NCBI GenBank assembly: GCA_019925095.2 | Contig: CM034412.1 | Span: 7,747,501-7,811,500 of the forward strand | Source: Dendrolimus kikuchii | Taxonomy: Eukaryota; Arthropoda; Insecta; Lepidoptera; Lasiocampidae | DNA length: 64,000 nt | Direction of reading: 5' to 3' | Shown here: one piece after another, positions 44,440-56,429 of the stretch | How positions within the stretch are numbered: the first letter of the stretch is position 1 | Layout: every line of letters starts with the position of its first letter | Translations under genes and position numbers: made by a program | The notes under the pieces: generated by a model | Told to the model about the DNA's origin: nothing | What the model saw: the letters and a program-made list of their open reading frames with translations, nothing else | Database searches by the model: none

Positions 44440-44850
44440 TGGATCCCGCGGACTTCCCCCACTCTGTTGTTGAAGAGGGTGTCCTTCCCCGCAGGTCAAC
44501 CTGGGTTCGTTGACAAGCGTTGGGGCGTCACAGATGCAGTACCTATTGGTGTAGTTCGTCTAGTGGCTCCCCGTAAAAGCGTGTGAGCTAGGGGCGCAGG
44601 TTAGGTTTAGTGGGTAGTTTGACGGCCGACCATCCCCCTGTCCTCCGCATGGAGGCCATGGGGGCATACGGCCGATCAAGAGTCCCACACATCCCTCGGC
44701 GAGCCTTTCCCCCCAGGCCCGAGGACGGTGTCATAAGAAAAGACATTCCCCTGCGTCATCAAAAAAAAGGGGTATTTTTGATAGTCTTTTTAGGGTATCA
44801 CAGGCAAATGACAAAACCAATTTATATTCGTCACTAGGAGTGACGAACAT
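44440..44850. repeat. GC-rich island, probably a transposon remnant
   Basis: C+G-rich segment ('CCGCGGACTTCCCCCACTCT', 'GGCGAGCCTTTCCCCCCAGG') in AT-rich surroundings with sharp borders. No coding frame of note beyond a 75-codon one without a domain, and no second copy in the window. Confidence 0.3.
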
Positions 44851-45499
44851 AAATAATATCATTATTTTGTTTGCTGACTGTACAACATAGTGTACAAGTG
44901 TCGCAGCCTAACTGTTCGCTCTCCATTCGCTAATTAGTGGAGTACGATTCCCGGTACGGCCACACCGGTCCCTTTTTACAATTTATAATTTTACCAATAA
45001 CAACAATTAACATAAATACATTAAAGTATTTTCCTCATAATTATGAAAGCCATTACCTAAAATGTTCAGAAATCGAATTCGGGAAGTATTGGGTGGATAC
45101 ATAGTAACCATTACGTATTCAATAAAAATTATAAAATCGGCAAAGTGGGTATCGGTCCAAAGTGAAGGGTTCTGTAGCAATTGTTGTTTTTGAAACGAAG
45201 TTCCTTATCGCATTTTACTGGAGCTAGACAAAAAGTGTAAGGGAAACGAAAAATGCTGACCGCTATATTCCAATCTATTACATAGTTTCGAACTTTAATA
45301 TAATGAAATAAGATCTAAAATAAAAAACAATATCCATCAGTGTAATACGCGGTGTTTTGAAATTAGAATGTCTTGTAATTGTCCTTATTTATCTATAATC
45401 AATCTGTAAATGGTTTGAGTTTGTACAATGCGTTTAAAAATGTGAAAAAAAACTCAGGTGAGATAATTTGGACCAGGAGATTCCGAAAATACAGTTTTT
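44851..45499. other. AT-rich DNA, no gene seen
   Basis: 44930-44960 ends in 'GTACGATTCCCGGTACGGCC', which has a B-box-like core and may be a SINE head remnant; nothing else seen. Confidence 0.3.
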
Positions 45500-45870
45500 A
45501 GAATTTTAGTCTGTCTGTCTGTTTGTCTGTTAAAGCATCACGTGGAAGTTACTGAACGGTTTTAAATGAAATCCATCATAGAACTAGCTTATATCCCGGG
45601 GCCTAACTTAGGGTAATTTTTATTCCGATAAATGACGTGATTTCCGTGGGATAGATGAACATAGCGAAAAAGATGGCGCTGCGGTCGCATCTTTTTTGGA
45701 AATCACTGAACGTATACGAATGAAACTTGATATATATAATGCTAGCTTATAACCCGAGTTAACACATGATACATTTTATCCTGATAAATAATGTCGTTTC
45801 CATAAAATAGACAGATTAGCTAAAGATTAGCTAATAGATGGCGCTGCAATCGCGTTTTTTTCAATTTACT
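45500..45870 (+). repeat. Helitron-like family e with internal direct duplication
   Basis: Two diverged units of about 180-190 bp in tandem, each with 'CTGAACG.....AATGAAA', 'CTTATA.CCC' and 'CGATAAATGACGTGATTTCC' or 'TGATAAATAATGTCGTTTCC', and each closing with 'GATGGCGCTGC'. Related to 13044-13355. Ends not resolved. Confidence 0.45.
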
Positions 45871-46129
45871 AACATATTATTTTTTTTTATTACGGTCTTC
45901 AAAACTGAGCACATTCAGAAACATGTTTAATTCATTAGTAATATAATATTTTGTATTCTTTAGAATGTGATTTTTTTTATATGAAGACACAGCTTGCTTT
46001 AATATGGTATAGAAAAAAAACTAATACTAATCCAAGTAAGCCGGTGCGGACGCTTACATGCATGTGCCTACGCCTACACTCGGCAAAAAAAAAATATAAT
46101 CGTAATTATACAAAAAAATATGATGATTA
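45871..46129. other. AT-rich DNA between repeats
   Basis: Only poly-T runs and a short GC patch (46035-46085). Confidence 0.35.
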
Positions 46130-48240
46130 ACAAAGAAATTTTTTTTTAATATTATTGAACGGTTAATCAATTTTGTTGAAAAATAATCTTATATTTAAAT
46201 GAAGCTACAGAACCAAAAAATATGTCTATGTCGTTGCGGATTATGTTACAACCAGATGTCATGCGATATATAGGGGAATGTTGGCCAATATTAGTCCTGC
46301 AAGTGGGTAAACAAAAAGTTTTTCGATTTTGAACTCGACTACCCATGCGTGGTATAGAGAATGACATTTTTCCAAGAGTGTCTGGGGAATCGATGAGACT
46401 ATGTAGTAGTTTAAAGGCAAATAGGACGTCAGCAATCTTTCTGCGGTTTTCTAGAGAAGAGACATTGTAATGTTGTAGTCTTAGGTTTTAGCTCTGTAAG
46501 CTGTGGCATTTATTGTCCGAAAACGTAACTTGATACATAAAACGTTTTTGCACACGCTCGATCCGTCCAGATTGAACCTGATAACTCGGATTCCATACAA
46601 TGCTACAATACTCTAGAATACCGCGTACAATCGAATTATAAACGGTAATGTATAAGGCTGGATCTCGAAATATTTTCATTTGACGACTGATAAAGCCTTT
46701 ATTGAGAAGACTTTTTAACAATTTTATCAATGTGATTTCTAAAACTTAAGGTGCTGTCTATTATTACACCCAAATCGCGTACAGTTTTAGTTTCTTGAAT
46801 ATTTATAGTTTCTAATGTGTAAGCAACTGTGCAAGGAATATTCTTCCTGGTAAACTTTATGTGGTAACATTTCTCCGGGTTTAATACCATTCCATTGTTC
46901 ACACACCAGCCTTGAATATTATTTATGTCAGATTGTAGTTTGTGAGTATCTGAAATATTGTTAACAATACGATACAATTTTAGGTCGTCAGCATCTAGTT
47001 TGTATTGGCTTTGGATAGTGTCACAGAGGTCATTTATAAATACCAAAAAAAAATAACGGACCTAGGTGTGACCCTTGGGGAACTCCACTTGGTACACTGA
47101 ATGTTAAGGATTTGAATCCGCCATTTGCCACTAATTGAGAACGATTTTCTAAATAAGACTTACACCATCGAAGAAGAGAACCGTGGATACCCAAAAGCTG
47201 TAACTTAGTCAGGAGTAAGTCGTGGTTAACTAGATCGAAAGCCTTGCGGAAATCGATATAAATGGCATGTACTTCCTTGTTATTGTCTAAAGCCGTTGCT
47301 ATGTCAGTTACAAACTGTATTAAGTTAGTTGCAGTGGATTTTCGTGGAAGAAATCCATGTTGACTTGGGTTTAAATGTTTTTGAAAGTGAGGTAGGATTC
47401 TTTTGTGTATTATAGATTCAAAAACTTTCGCACATGTGGGTAGTAAGGAGATAGGCCTATAGTGGGTCACGTCGTTGATTTCACCATCCTTGTGTATAGG
47501 CGTAATATGTGCAATCTTCCACTTGTATGGAAAAGTACCAGATTCTATGGATTTTCTATAAATCATATATAAAGGTCTACAGAGGTTAACAGCACACTCT
47601 TTCAGCAAGATAGGAGGTAAGAGATCAGGGCCGGGACTTTTATAACAATCTAGATTTTTAATGCCTTAAAAACGTCTTGTTCATTGAAATCACAGTCATT
47701 AATTGAAATTACCTGTACATTTGAAAGACTAGCACTCAATGTGTTGTTTAAAGGTATGGGATTAACGGTGCTGTAGACAGATTTGAAATGTTGAGCAAAG
47801 AGCTCTGTAGTCTCCCGACCACCTTTAGGAGTAGCTTCTCCCAGTCGCATTTCGTTTGGGATAGATGTAGTATTTCGTTTTTTATCTTTGACAAATTTCC
47901 AGAAATACTTTGGATTACAACGAAGATTTTGAGCTGCATTATTTTTAAAAACATTATAACATTCTTTAATTAATGTATCGCATCTTCTCCTCAACATGTT
48001 ATATGTTAATTTGTCTAAAGGATTATTGTATTTTTTAAATCTAGAATGAAATTTGTTTTTTTCTTTTAAAGCCTTAAGTAATGGGCGACTAAACCATATG
48101 GGGTATTTACTATTATTATTCTTATATTGAGGAGTGTACTTATAAATAATAGGTACAACTGTTGTATAAAATATATCTAGCATGTCGTTAACATTCGCTA
48201 ATCCTTCCCATAACGTGAACCAATTCAGTTGATTCAGTTG
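46130..48240 (-). mobile_element. Jockey-type non-LTR retrotransposon, 5'-truncated and broken
   Basis: Reverse transcriptase ORF readable in pieces from about 48225 to 46167 on the - strand. Linker region: 'KYPIWFSRPLLKALKEKN', 'CNPKYFWKFVKDKKRNT'. RT fingers/palm: 'HYRPISLLPTCAKVFESI', 'HAIYIDFRKAFDLVNHDLL' (motif A), 'SGVPQGSHLGPLFF' (motif B). Motif C reads DADD (about 46985-46996) where (F/Y)ADD is expected. C-terminus: 'NSIVRGILEYCSIVWNPS', 'CRTNIGQHSPIYRM'. Frameshifts at an A9 run (47045-47053), near 46710 and near 46490 split it. The endonuclease domain is missing, so the copy is 5'-truncated near 48240. An AT-rich 3' end lies near 46130. Its 68- and 61-codon overlapping frames are shadows. 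Confidence 0.85.
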
Positions 48241-49589
48241 ATTAAGGTTGATTAATATATATTAGTATAGTATTACTTCAAATCAGGTTGGCTTCGACTC
48301 ATGTCTATGTTTTGCTAGGCAGCTGTTTAGACTAAATCGGCTTTGTTTCCTTATTATTGTAGTATATTGAACAATAAACAGTAAAGTTTTAGGTCTAATT
48401 TATATAAAAAAACCTGATTTAGTTTTTATGTAAGCAGCATAGAGCTACTAGCTAGGGTTTTTCACGCGGAACTCTATTTACTATATATTTTTTTCGATGA
48501 TCTTCGAAGCTTTGTTCCGACCAGATGTCCCAAAGACACCTCATTACTTTTTTATTTTACAAGCTTTTATTTAACTTGCAGTGTTTTTAAGTTAATTTAA
48601 TAAGATCAAATCTTGCAAGCTGAATTATTATTAGAAATAGCATCCTTTAGAATACTTTAGATTGACGACTTTGCAATTTTGCATGCTTGTTCAGTTCTAA
48701 TGACAATGTCCAAGTTAATCTCAATACCAATACAAGACCAATTCAATCCCAATGTCAATTTTGAAGTGACGTGATTCGGTACTACTGAAGCAACATTGGA
48801 TTAAAATTAAGATTAGATTGCGATTGTTTAGGACGCGTGAAGTTAGTTCCATAAAGCGTCGCATTGGTGTTGGTCAACACATCAAAATAATTCGCTAGTA
48901 AGACTTTAAAATAGTTAATCTTTTAAATAACACGAGTAATAAATAGATATATTAGTAAAGATTGTTTGACTGATTAATTGTAGCATTTTAAATTAAAATC
49001 TGAAAAACAACATTGTTTAAATCATAAATACATTCATGACTTTAACTGTATGTGTTGTGACCGTTGCCTACACTATCATAATACTCAAAGTTCTCTCAGT
49101 TCTCTGTCGAATTTCCAAATGTAAGTGGAATTAGATTTTCAGAGATATATTGTGTGCCAGCCGTGATTTAAGACAGTTATACAAGTGGAATCCAACTGTA
49201 ATAGAGGATATTGTATCAATTATCTAATAAGTCGTAAGTACAAACTCAATCCGTTTTAATATATTAAAGTAATACTAATATCGTACTTCAAAGCAGCTGT
49301 TAGTTGTTTGTGTTTCTTTCTTATTTTGCCGATCTTATTGTTTATTTGTCACTTGATGAGAGCACATTACACAAGAAAGTTTTTGTTAAAATGTTTGGGA
49401 ATGCCAAACATAAATAACAACCCATCGTTCACAGAACCCAATTAAGTATGCATAATTGAAGTGTTTTGTGATAAATATTTAGGTCGTAACAAAAAAATAC
49501 GCTTTAGTATTTTTTACTGAACTTTTGATTTGTATTAACCAATAAGTTAACCAACTAAGATTCTACATTATTGTTTTTTATATTTTAGA
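48241..49589. other. AT-rich DNA, no gene seen
   Basis: No gene or clear repeat. The stretch 48840-49560 shows no match elsewhere in the window. Confidence 0.35.
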
Positions 49590-49825
49590 TACACCAGCAA
49601 CCACTCCGCTTCGAGGCACAAGACCACAATCCTGCCGATGTTACCCTTCAACCCCGTGCAGATATTTAGATAAAGATAATGTGCTGCAATTTGTGAAAAC
49701 AGAAGATGAAGCAGTTTGCACAGGAATTTCTACAAATGTCTGAAAATCTGGGCAATGTAGAAAATGCTCTCGTATTAATCTCCAATACCATTTTGGAAAT
49801 TGCCAGGAAAATGCCAGAGCCTTGA
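49590..49825 (+). other. Exon-like segment with a 39-codon frame
   Basis: Preceded by a fair acceptor (TATATTTTAG|ATACACC at 49589/49590). One frame from the acceptor is open for about 50 codons ('RCYPSTPCRYLDKDNVLQF'). A second, from ATG 49706 to TGA 49823-49825, reads 'MKQFAQEFLQMSENLGNVEN' and 'ALVLISNTILEIARKMPEP', an amphipathic helical pattern like the C-termini of MADF/Myb-type transposon-linked proteins. The two frames differ by a shift, so if this was an exon it is broken. Weak. Confidence 0.25.
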
Positions 49826-50164
49826 TAATTGCTAATTAAATATATTTTTTATCTTAAATAACTCTATATATTGTTTCATTATAATTATTTAAAAATAGGT
49901 AGTTTAATTTATACTTTAATAAAAATACAAATAATTGAATTATCTCAATTATAATATAATGTTCAGGACGTGTTAAATTTAATTGTATACAAGTAGTTAA
50001 AGTTTAGTAGCATAATCCCCTCTGTCTACCCCGTAAGGGACATGACAATATAAATAGGTGATTAGAGTAATAGTTTTGAAATTGAAAAATATTTTTGTTT
50101 TATCGTATAACATAATCTCTGGAATTGTTGAATCCATTCAAAAAGTTCTTTATTAGGGTAAAAA

Positions 50165-50225
50165 CTAGTTACTATAATAAAACTACATTTTAATTTAAGC
50201 GCGGTATTTTATTTCTTTATTAATT
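50165..50225 (-). repeat. Dispersed repeat F tail, inverted
   Basis: 'AATAAAACTACATTTTAA' then 'AAGCGCGGTATTTTATTT': reverse complement of the tail at 25000-25045. Confidence 0.45.
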
Positions 50226-51569
50226 CTAAAACATATATAATATTAAAGTAAACACTTACAAACCAGGATAAGTACTGTATTAAATGCAAAGAATGTTTTG
50301 TTTCATTAGATAAACTACAATGTGGGCTTTGTGTTCGTACTTCATACACAAGGACAACAAACCTACTTGGCGGTATATCACTTCACTTCGGAGTTGATAA
50401 AAAGGGTTTTATGTTTCATAAACTTCCTCAAATAAGTCCTAGCTCACTCTATAATTCGCTATAAATTCGTCTTCAATCATTGAAAATACGCTATTTGTAT
50501 AACGCATTATACGAGGCTCATTTCTTCTTTCTTGTAGTTTTTATTGTGCATTTTACGTAAAATGTGCGATATTAGTACTAATTTAGCCATATTAGGAACT
50601 TATTATTTATTAAAAACCACTTAAAACGCAAAACAATTTCTAAAAAGTTACACTTTTGTTATTGGAAAAATCACAATAGTCAACACAATATTGTCGCAAT
50701 ACACAGCTGTCAAAATCAACTCGAGAGTAGCGATAAGATCCCGATTCCGATTTCGTTTAGTTCTCCAAATTGACACGCAATCTCAAATCAATTTGGCGCT
50801 AGTGTTGAAATCAAGAGTAAGAAACGTTCAAATTTCAATCCCGATCTGTCGGAATTAGATTCTCGTTGTAGAGTCCACGCCACAATAGAAGTCTTCACAG
50901 AAAAAAAGGAACTAAAAGTAGGAGCTCCGTTATTTAATAGAATTTTGTTCGTAGTCAGAAAATAAATGTACACTTTTAATTATGGAATATTATGCATTTA
51001 TTTTTCAGTAATTATTTACATTTACGGATTAGCACATGGCTTTTATTCCTTACTGAATTTATTAGTTTTTTTCATAAAACATCCCAGTTAAGCGCTTTTT
51101 AGGTGTTGACACAGCGCATTTTCTCTACCGACAGTTGGCAACACTGATTGTAAGAATTATTTTATAGTAAAATGTGTTTTTGGCGGGAACGAAAGGGAAC
51201 GTTGTGCTGTGCAGTTCTATTTTCTAAAAAAGTGTATAATTACTCTAAAATAAACATGAATTGTAGGATTTTGATAGGTATTGACCGTATTGAGTAGTAA
51301 TTATCTGTTTTTGTGAGAAATGTGAACTGTATAGTCAAATGTGGCCTTTCGAGTTTTCACAAGAACTCCGTTGAATGGCGTCAGTTGTAGCCTACAAATC
51401 AATTGCGCTACTATACGAATACTTATACATCAGAATTAGCTATATGAACTAAGATTCCCTTGCCTGCCTTTATGGTGAATTCTACTACTACTACTACTTA
51501 TAATAAATTTTAGTGAGATAGTAAACTATAGATTGTTTGTAACGTTTCAGTTTTCGTTATGGAGGGTTC
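50226..51569. other. AT-rich DNA, no gene seen
   Basis: No gene. A (CTA)n microsatellite lies at 51481-51498. Confidence 0.35.
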
Positions 51570-51990
51570 AGGTAAAGAATACCATCTTATATGGAAGGGT
51601 ATTTAAATTTTTTTCCAGCAGTATGCTGAAAATAGAGGTTCAAATATCCACCACAAAAGCGCTAGCGTACGAAAAACTACTACATATAAGAATTAAAAAT
51701 TGTGGAAGTGGCATAAAATTAATAAAATGCCAGTATAGAAAATCTCAACTATTTACGTAGTCTAAGATAATTTAGTAAGTATAATTTTGTGAGAAAACGT
51801 GTAGAGTGAAATTAGTATTGTGAATTTTTTGTAAGAAAAAACAAAGCGGAAATCTTTCGAACGTTGTTTATTTTTCTAACTTACTGTAATTACTTTTGGC
51901 GCTGTATACTATGCTACCGCAGCGCCACCTTTATTAACCGCATTTTTACAGATACTCTTTCAACACAGAGATGGTATATACTTTACGGTA
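51570..51990 (+). repeat. Unclassified repeat E, copy 2 (uninterrupted)
   Basis: Collinear with 30790-32125 but without the SINE and RTE insertions. It keeps 'GTGGAAGTGGCATAAAATTA', 'AAGCGGAAATCTTTCGAACG', 'TTACTGTAATTACTTTTGGC' and 'ATGCTACCGCAGCGCCACCT'. The 75-codon frame 51533-51760 covers its first half and has no recognisable domain. Confidence 0.5.
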
Positions 51991-54282
51991 ACTCCTTACC
52001 GCTATTCGACATAGATTTCATAAGCTTAAAAACAATACTCATTTGGCGGTTATAATCTATCAATATTCAAAGGACTTTAAAAATATTTGGCGGTCACCAG
52101 CACTACAGAATTATTCAATTAGTTTTAATACGATGTATGGAATCCTTACTGATTTTTTTTATTTATGTCAGTCAATAAGTGGTATTCGCCTTCAAGAAAT
52201 GCGTAACAAGAGTAAAAAGCTTTTACTTTCAACTAAAGTTGTTTTTTACAAAATCCGTTAAGTAGTTTTTGAGCTCAGATGTATACTTTTTTAAGGTTCT
52301 GTAGCCAAACAATAAAAAATAGGGAACGACGGACGTTGGTATTTTCTACTGAACCCTTCGATGTGCCTTAATTTCACTGACTTAGTTGTTTTTTTTAATT
52401 CACAAACATTACTTCCTGTCTCTCACAATTACTAGTAATTAATTAAAGAGCATATTAATTACCAGGTAACACAATTACAATTAAAAACAACTAAGTAGAC
52501 CTATAACCCAATTAAAATACATACCAAAGTATTTAATTAGTTAAACTTATAATTGTAAGCAAATTGTTCGTTCAAGACACCGCCATTTTTATCCAATTTA
52601 ATTATACCGGCCGCCATGTTTGGAACTCTCCTGTCATTATCATAATTATTTTACTTAATTTTATTTTTATATGCTTTCGCACTGTCTGTTCTTTATATCA
52701 GTCGTCTTAAACTTTTTAAACGAATGGGACAAAGCTCGTAAACAACATTCTAACCTACAATAATTGGTTTTTCGTTTTTTGCAATCAATTGTACACACCA
52801 ATTTTACTTTTACTTTGTATTCTGCCATATTCCTCTCGATTATAGGCATCAGTTTAACCAAAGTAAACAAATATATCCCGAGTGTCAGCAAAATTGATCT
52901 GTATAAAAAAGTGTGCTAAATGTTTAAAAATAAGTATCCCAACAATTTAAGGGGCTAATAATAATATATTCTTTTGATATAGCACCAAATCATTGACTGG
53001 GTGCATCATTAACAAATATTAATATTGAATTTACTACTTATAAGAATCATAGCACTTTTCTATTTACTCATAACAAGAAAGTTCTTATACAAAATAGCGC
53101 CTGCTGAGGTATTGTAACAACCGTTCCATTCACTACTTCCATTGAAAGATCAATAAATTGAAAGTGGGATAAAGGATCTTGATCGTTGGGACTTGTAACG
53201 AATGAACTTTATTATGTTTCTATTTTCAGTTTTACTTTACAGTCTTTTAGTCTACCTCGGGTTTTTATAGATAAATTAATTATACGTGTTTTAAACTATT
53301 GCAGAATTTTAAAAAATATACGTAATGAAGGTTGCGTTACATTTTTCTATTGGAATGTTAAGTGTTAGATTAGATGCTAAGGTATTGATAAATTACTGTT
53401 CTTATTCTCAGCTTCGGAGCACGCATTTCGGTTACCCACTTTTTCTTCTCTACTTTGAGGGGAAATAGAGTGCCCTGTTTGCTTTAAACTTTTGCGAGCA
53501 AACTACCACGATATCAGCGTCTACACAGCTACTGTCCTGCGACTCTATCTCTGGAAACTGAAGGAACGCCGGGATGGTTTTCTCTTTCTCTGTCTCTAGG
53601 GAGTGAATTGTGCATAACACATACTCACATTAACAAGAATATTCTATTTTTTATTACCTAACTTATTCGATTTCTTTGTAATGTATGATTTTAAAGTTAT
53701 GTATTACAAGTATCGTAACTATTTATCGCACTATCATACTTATTTAATAGAGTTAGCTAACTTTCTACAAAATTATTTTCCAGAATCAATTTTGAAAAAA
53801 TTATTCGCTGTCTACATATAAAAACTGTTTTAGAAAAAGAAATATTGTTACGTCGTTAGTCCGTAAATTTATCATAACCATTATGCTTTGAGAGACTTCA
53901 TCTATTCGATTTTGAGTTATTGTTATTTACAATTCTTCAATATAATATTTATTACAGGTATTAAAAGATCATTATCGTTTACTTGAATTTGGATTTCGAA
54001 ACAGTTCGAAATAGCATGTGTGTTGAGTACAAAAATCTGGAAAGAACTACCCACCAGAATCTTCTTACCTTTTTGCTAAATGTAATTATTCAAATATTGT
54101 GTCATTGGGTTTCTTTGAAGCCTATAATGTGTTAGTAATCGCTCTAGAGTGTAGCGTTTTAAACGTCAAAAATAGGCGGTGTAATTAAATGGAACCTCGA
54201 CCTATTTACCTACTTCAGTCAATATAAAGGAACCTAGTACACTAAACTTTCATCCTTATCAGCATCTTATTAACCGACTTCC
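51991..54282. other. AT-rich DNA, no gene seen
   Basis: No gene supported. The 74-codon - strand frame at 52667-52891 contains 'YKVKVKLVCTIDCKKRKTN' but no recognised family. 53400-53640 is less AT-rich and unassigned. Confidence 0.35.
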
Positions 54283-54350
54283 AAAGAAGGTTCTCAATTC
54301 AACTGTATGTTTTCTATGTAGAATCGAACCAACTGAATCATGACAAATAA
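54283..54350 (+). repeat. Dispersed repeat M-related, left member of an inverted pair
   Basis: 'AAGGTTCTCAATTCAACTGT' ... 'GAATCGAACCAACTGAATCA' is the approximate reverse complement of 56430-56490. Confidence 0.5.
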
Positions 54351-54542
54351 GGTCATTTTCCTACAGTTGTGAAATACAATTAGGTTGAAATTCGCCTGAA
54401 CATACATTTTCTTGGTAAGGAACTTATTATCATTTTATTAAACATTGACAGTTACTGACTACGTTGTATTAAACAGATCGGAGAGACTCGACTATACTTG
54501 TGTGTAGCATCTGACAAATGCTATTACGATTTACTGTTTAAT

Positions 54543-54752
54543 TTAATTTAATATTAATGCTATTATTATTATTCGACGAACGCCATGATTATGTTTTCGT
54601 CTATGTTCAAGAATGCCCTCTTCAGCGTGCCGTCTGATCCATGTTCTCACTGTGTTCCGACTTATATTTAACACTCGTGATATTTCTCGAATGCCATAGC
54701 CTTCCTCACTGAGTACTACAATCCGAGCTCCTTGTTCTGCGAGACTAACCAT
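54543..54752 (-). pseudogene. Helix-turn-helix fragment of a Tc1/mariner-type transposase
   Basis: Reads 'GARIVVLSEEGYGIREISRV' then 'LNISRNTVRTWIRRHAEEG', a homeodomain-like helix-turn-helix of the kind at the N-terminus of Tc1/IS630-type transposases (two helices, turn at 'RVLNIS'). It stops in an (AAT)n run after 'EHRRKHNHGVRR', where the remaining about 280 residues should follow; no catalytic Asp motif is seen. 5' ATG at 54752. A spliced or domesticated gene is not excluded, since a lone HTH with an intact start is preserved. Confidence 0.45.
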
Positions 54753-55009
54753 TATACAATTTAAATAAGTATTTAATTCTTAGATTATTGAGTTCTAATT
54801 TTTTCTCTCATTGACTTTACTTGACTTCTGATATACTTTCAGAATGACATTTTATTTTCAAAATTATAATACATTTTATAAAATGAAAATAGTTAGAATT
54901 ATAAGACAGATTTCAGTTCAGACAGAGATTCAAATTATTTCAAATCATTACTCTTTTATCTAAAACATAGCTAGTACAATGAAAACAAAGTTTAAAATTG
55001 CATAGTTCT

Positions 55010-55077
55010 CTGAGCCTAGTGACGCATTTTTATTAATGTTTAACTGAGCCTAGTGACGCATTTTTATTAACGTCTTA
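55010..55077 (+). repeat. 34-bp direct duplication
   Basis: 'CTGAGCCTAGTGACGCATTT' occurs at 55010 and 55044, with a 34-bp period, ending 29 bp before the mariner target site. Confidence 0.85.
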
Positions 55078-55107
55078 AGTGCAACACACACACGATAAAC
55101 CTTACTA

Positions 55108-56397
55108 TTAGATCGTTACATATTATGAAGTTGGCGTTTTGTCATACTGGCCACTTTGATCTCAAATATCTCCTCTTTGGTTAGGAATTCCAATTTCAAA
55201 TTTATACAGCTATTTACTTATGCTTTTGTGTTTTGAAACCCGTAATTCATTTGTTTTTTTCTCTTTTGGTTTTTTCTTTGCATCACTCAGTTTACAAAAT
55301 GGAAAACTTGAAATATCGCATTATTTACGATCTCGAGTTCCATCGTGGCACCAGTGCTACTGAAACGGCTCGAAGGATTAATGATGCATATGGCGGTGGT
55401 GTCGCAAAATAAAACGCAGTGCGTTTTTGGTTCCAACGTTTTCGTTCTGGAAATTTCGACCTTCAGAACAAGCCCCGTGAACGGCCGAAGACCAAAGTTG
55501 ATAATGCAGAATTGAAGGCTATTGTGGAAGCGGATCCATCGCAAACCACGTCCGAGATAGCCGCAGGCTGCGGTGTTAGTGATAAAACTGTTTTAATTCA
55601 TTTGAAGCAAATCGGGAAGGTGAAAAAGCTTGAAAGGTGGGTACCTCATGAATTGAGTGCAGCAAACCGACAAACGCGCGTCGACTGCTGCGTTACATTA
55701 CTCAACCGGCACAATAATGAAGGGATTTTAAATCGAATCATTACCTGTGATGAAAAGTGGATCCTGTACGATAATCGGAAACGCTCATCGCAATGGCTGA
55801 ACCCTGGCGAACCAGCCAAATCCTGCCCCAAGTGAAAATTGACTCAAAAAAAATTACTTGTGAGCGTTTGGTGGACTAGAGCCGGTGTCGTTCACTACAC
55901 CTTTCTTAAATCTGGCCAGATGATTACGGCGGATGTCTATTGTCAGCAACTGCAAACCATGATGGAAAAGCTAGCTGCTAAACAACCGAGGCTGGTCAAT
56001 CGCTCTAGGCCGCTGCTGCTTCAGGACTACGCTAGTCCACACACTGCACAACAGACGGCTACCAAATTAGAGAAGCTTCAATTGGAATGTCTAAGACAAC
56101 CACCGTACTCCCCGGACCTTGCTCCAACAGATTACCATTTTTTTCGAAATTTGGATAACTTCTTGCAAGGGAAAAAATTCAACTCCGATGGGGCAATCCA
56201 AAGCGCCTTCAAAGATGTTATTGATTCCCGTCCGAATGGTTTTTTTAGCAAAGGGATCAATGAACTACCTATGAGATGGCAGAAGTGGATAGATAGCAAT
56301 GGTACATACTTTGATTAAATAAATATAATATATTTTTTTAAATCGACTTTATGTTCCTCCCTTACGCAAAACGCCAATTTCATATGTAAAGACCTAA
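55108..56397 (+). mobile_element. mariner element, full length, 1290 bp
   Basis: TA target duplications at 55106-55107 and 56398-56399. The left terminal repeat starts TTAGATCGTTACATATTATG and the right one, reverse complemented, TTAGGTCTTTACATATGAAA; both continue to 'TTGGCGTTTTG'. Size and TA duplication are as known for mariner. It sits 33-40 bp from repeat M at its right side. Confidence 0.93.
55299..56318 (+). pseudogene. mariner transposase with two in-frame stops
   Basis: Cut-and-paste transposase. A single frame runs from ATG 55299 to TAA 56316-56318, 339 codons before the stop, close to the usual 345. N-terminal helix-turn-helix region ('AYGGGVAK' then 'AVRFWFQRFRSGNFDL'), a second HTH ('TTSEIAAGCGVSDKTVLIHL'), the linker motif 'KWVPHEL' as 'RWVPHEL', then the catalytic domain. 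The triad is D151 ('TCDEKWILYDN'), D243 ('LLQDYASPH', where HDNARPH is usual) and D278 ('SPDLAPTDYHFF'); 34 residues separate the last two, the D,D34D signature. Stops: TAA 55410-55412 and TGA 55833-55835, the latter probably a mutated Arg CGA codon. No frameshift. Residues look closest to the cecropia-type mariners (by memory). Inactive as it stands. Confidence 0.93.
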
Positions 56398-56429
56398 TAT
56401 TTTGATGGTTTTATAAGAATTATTAGCAA

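Noticed and set aside
44610..44837. 75-codon frame in the GC-rich island
   Set aside because: No recognisable domain; GC-rich transposon-like DNA has fewer stops by chance.
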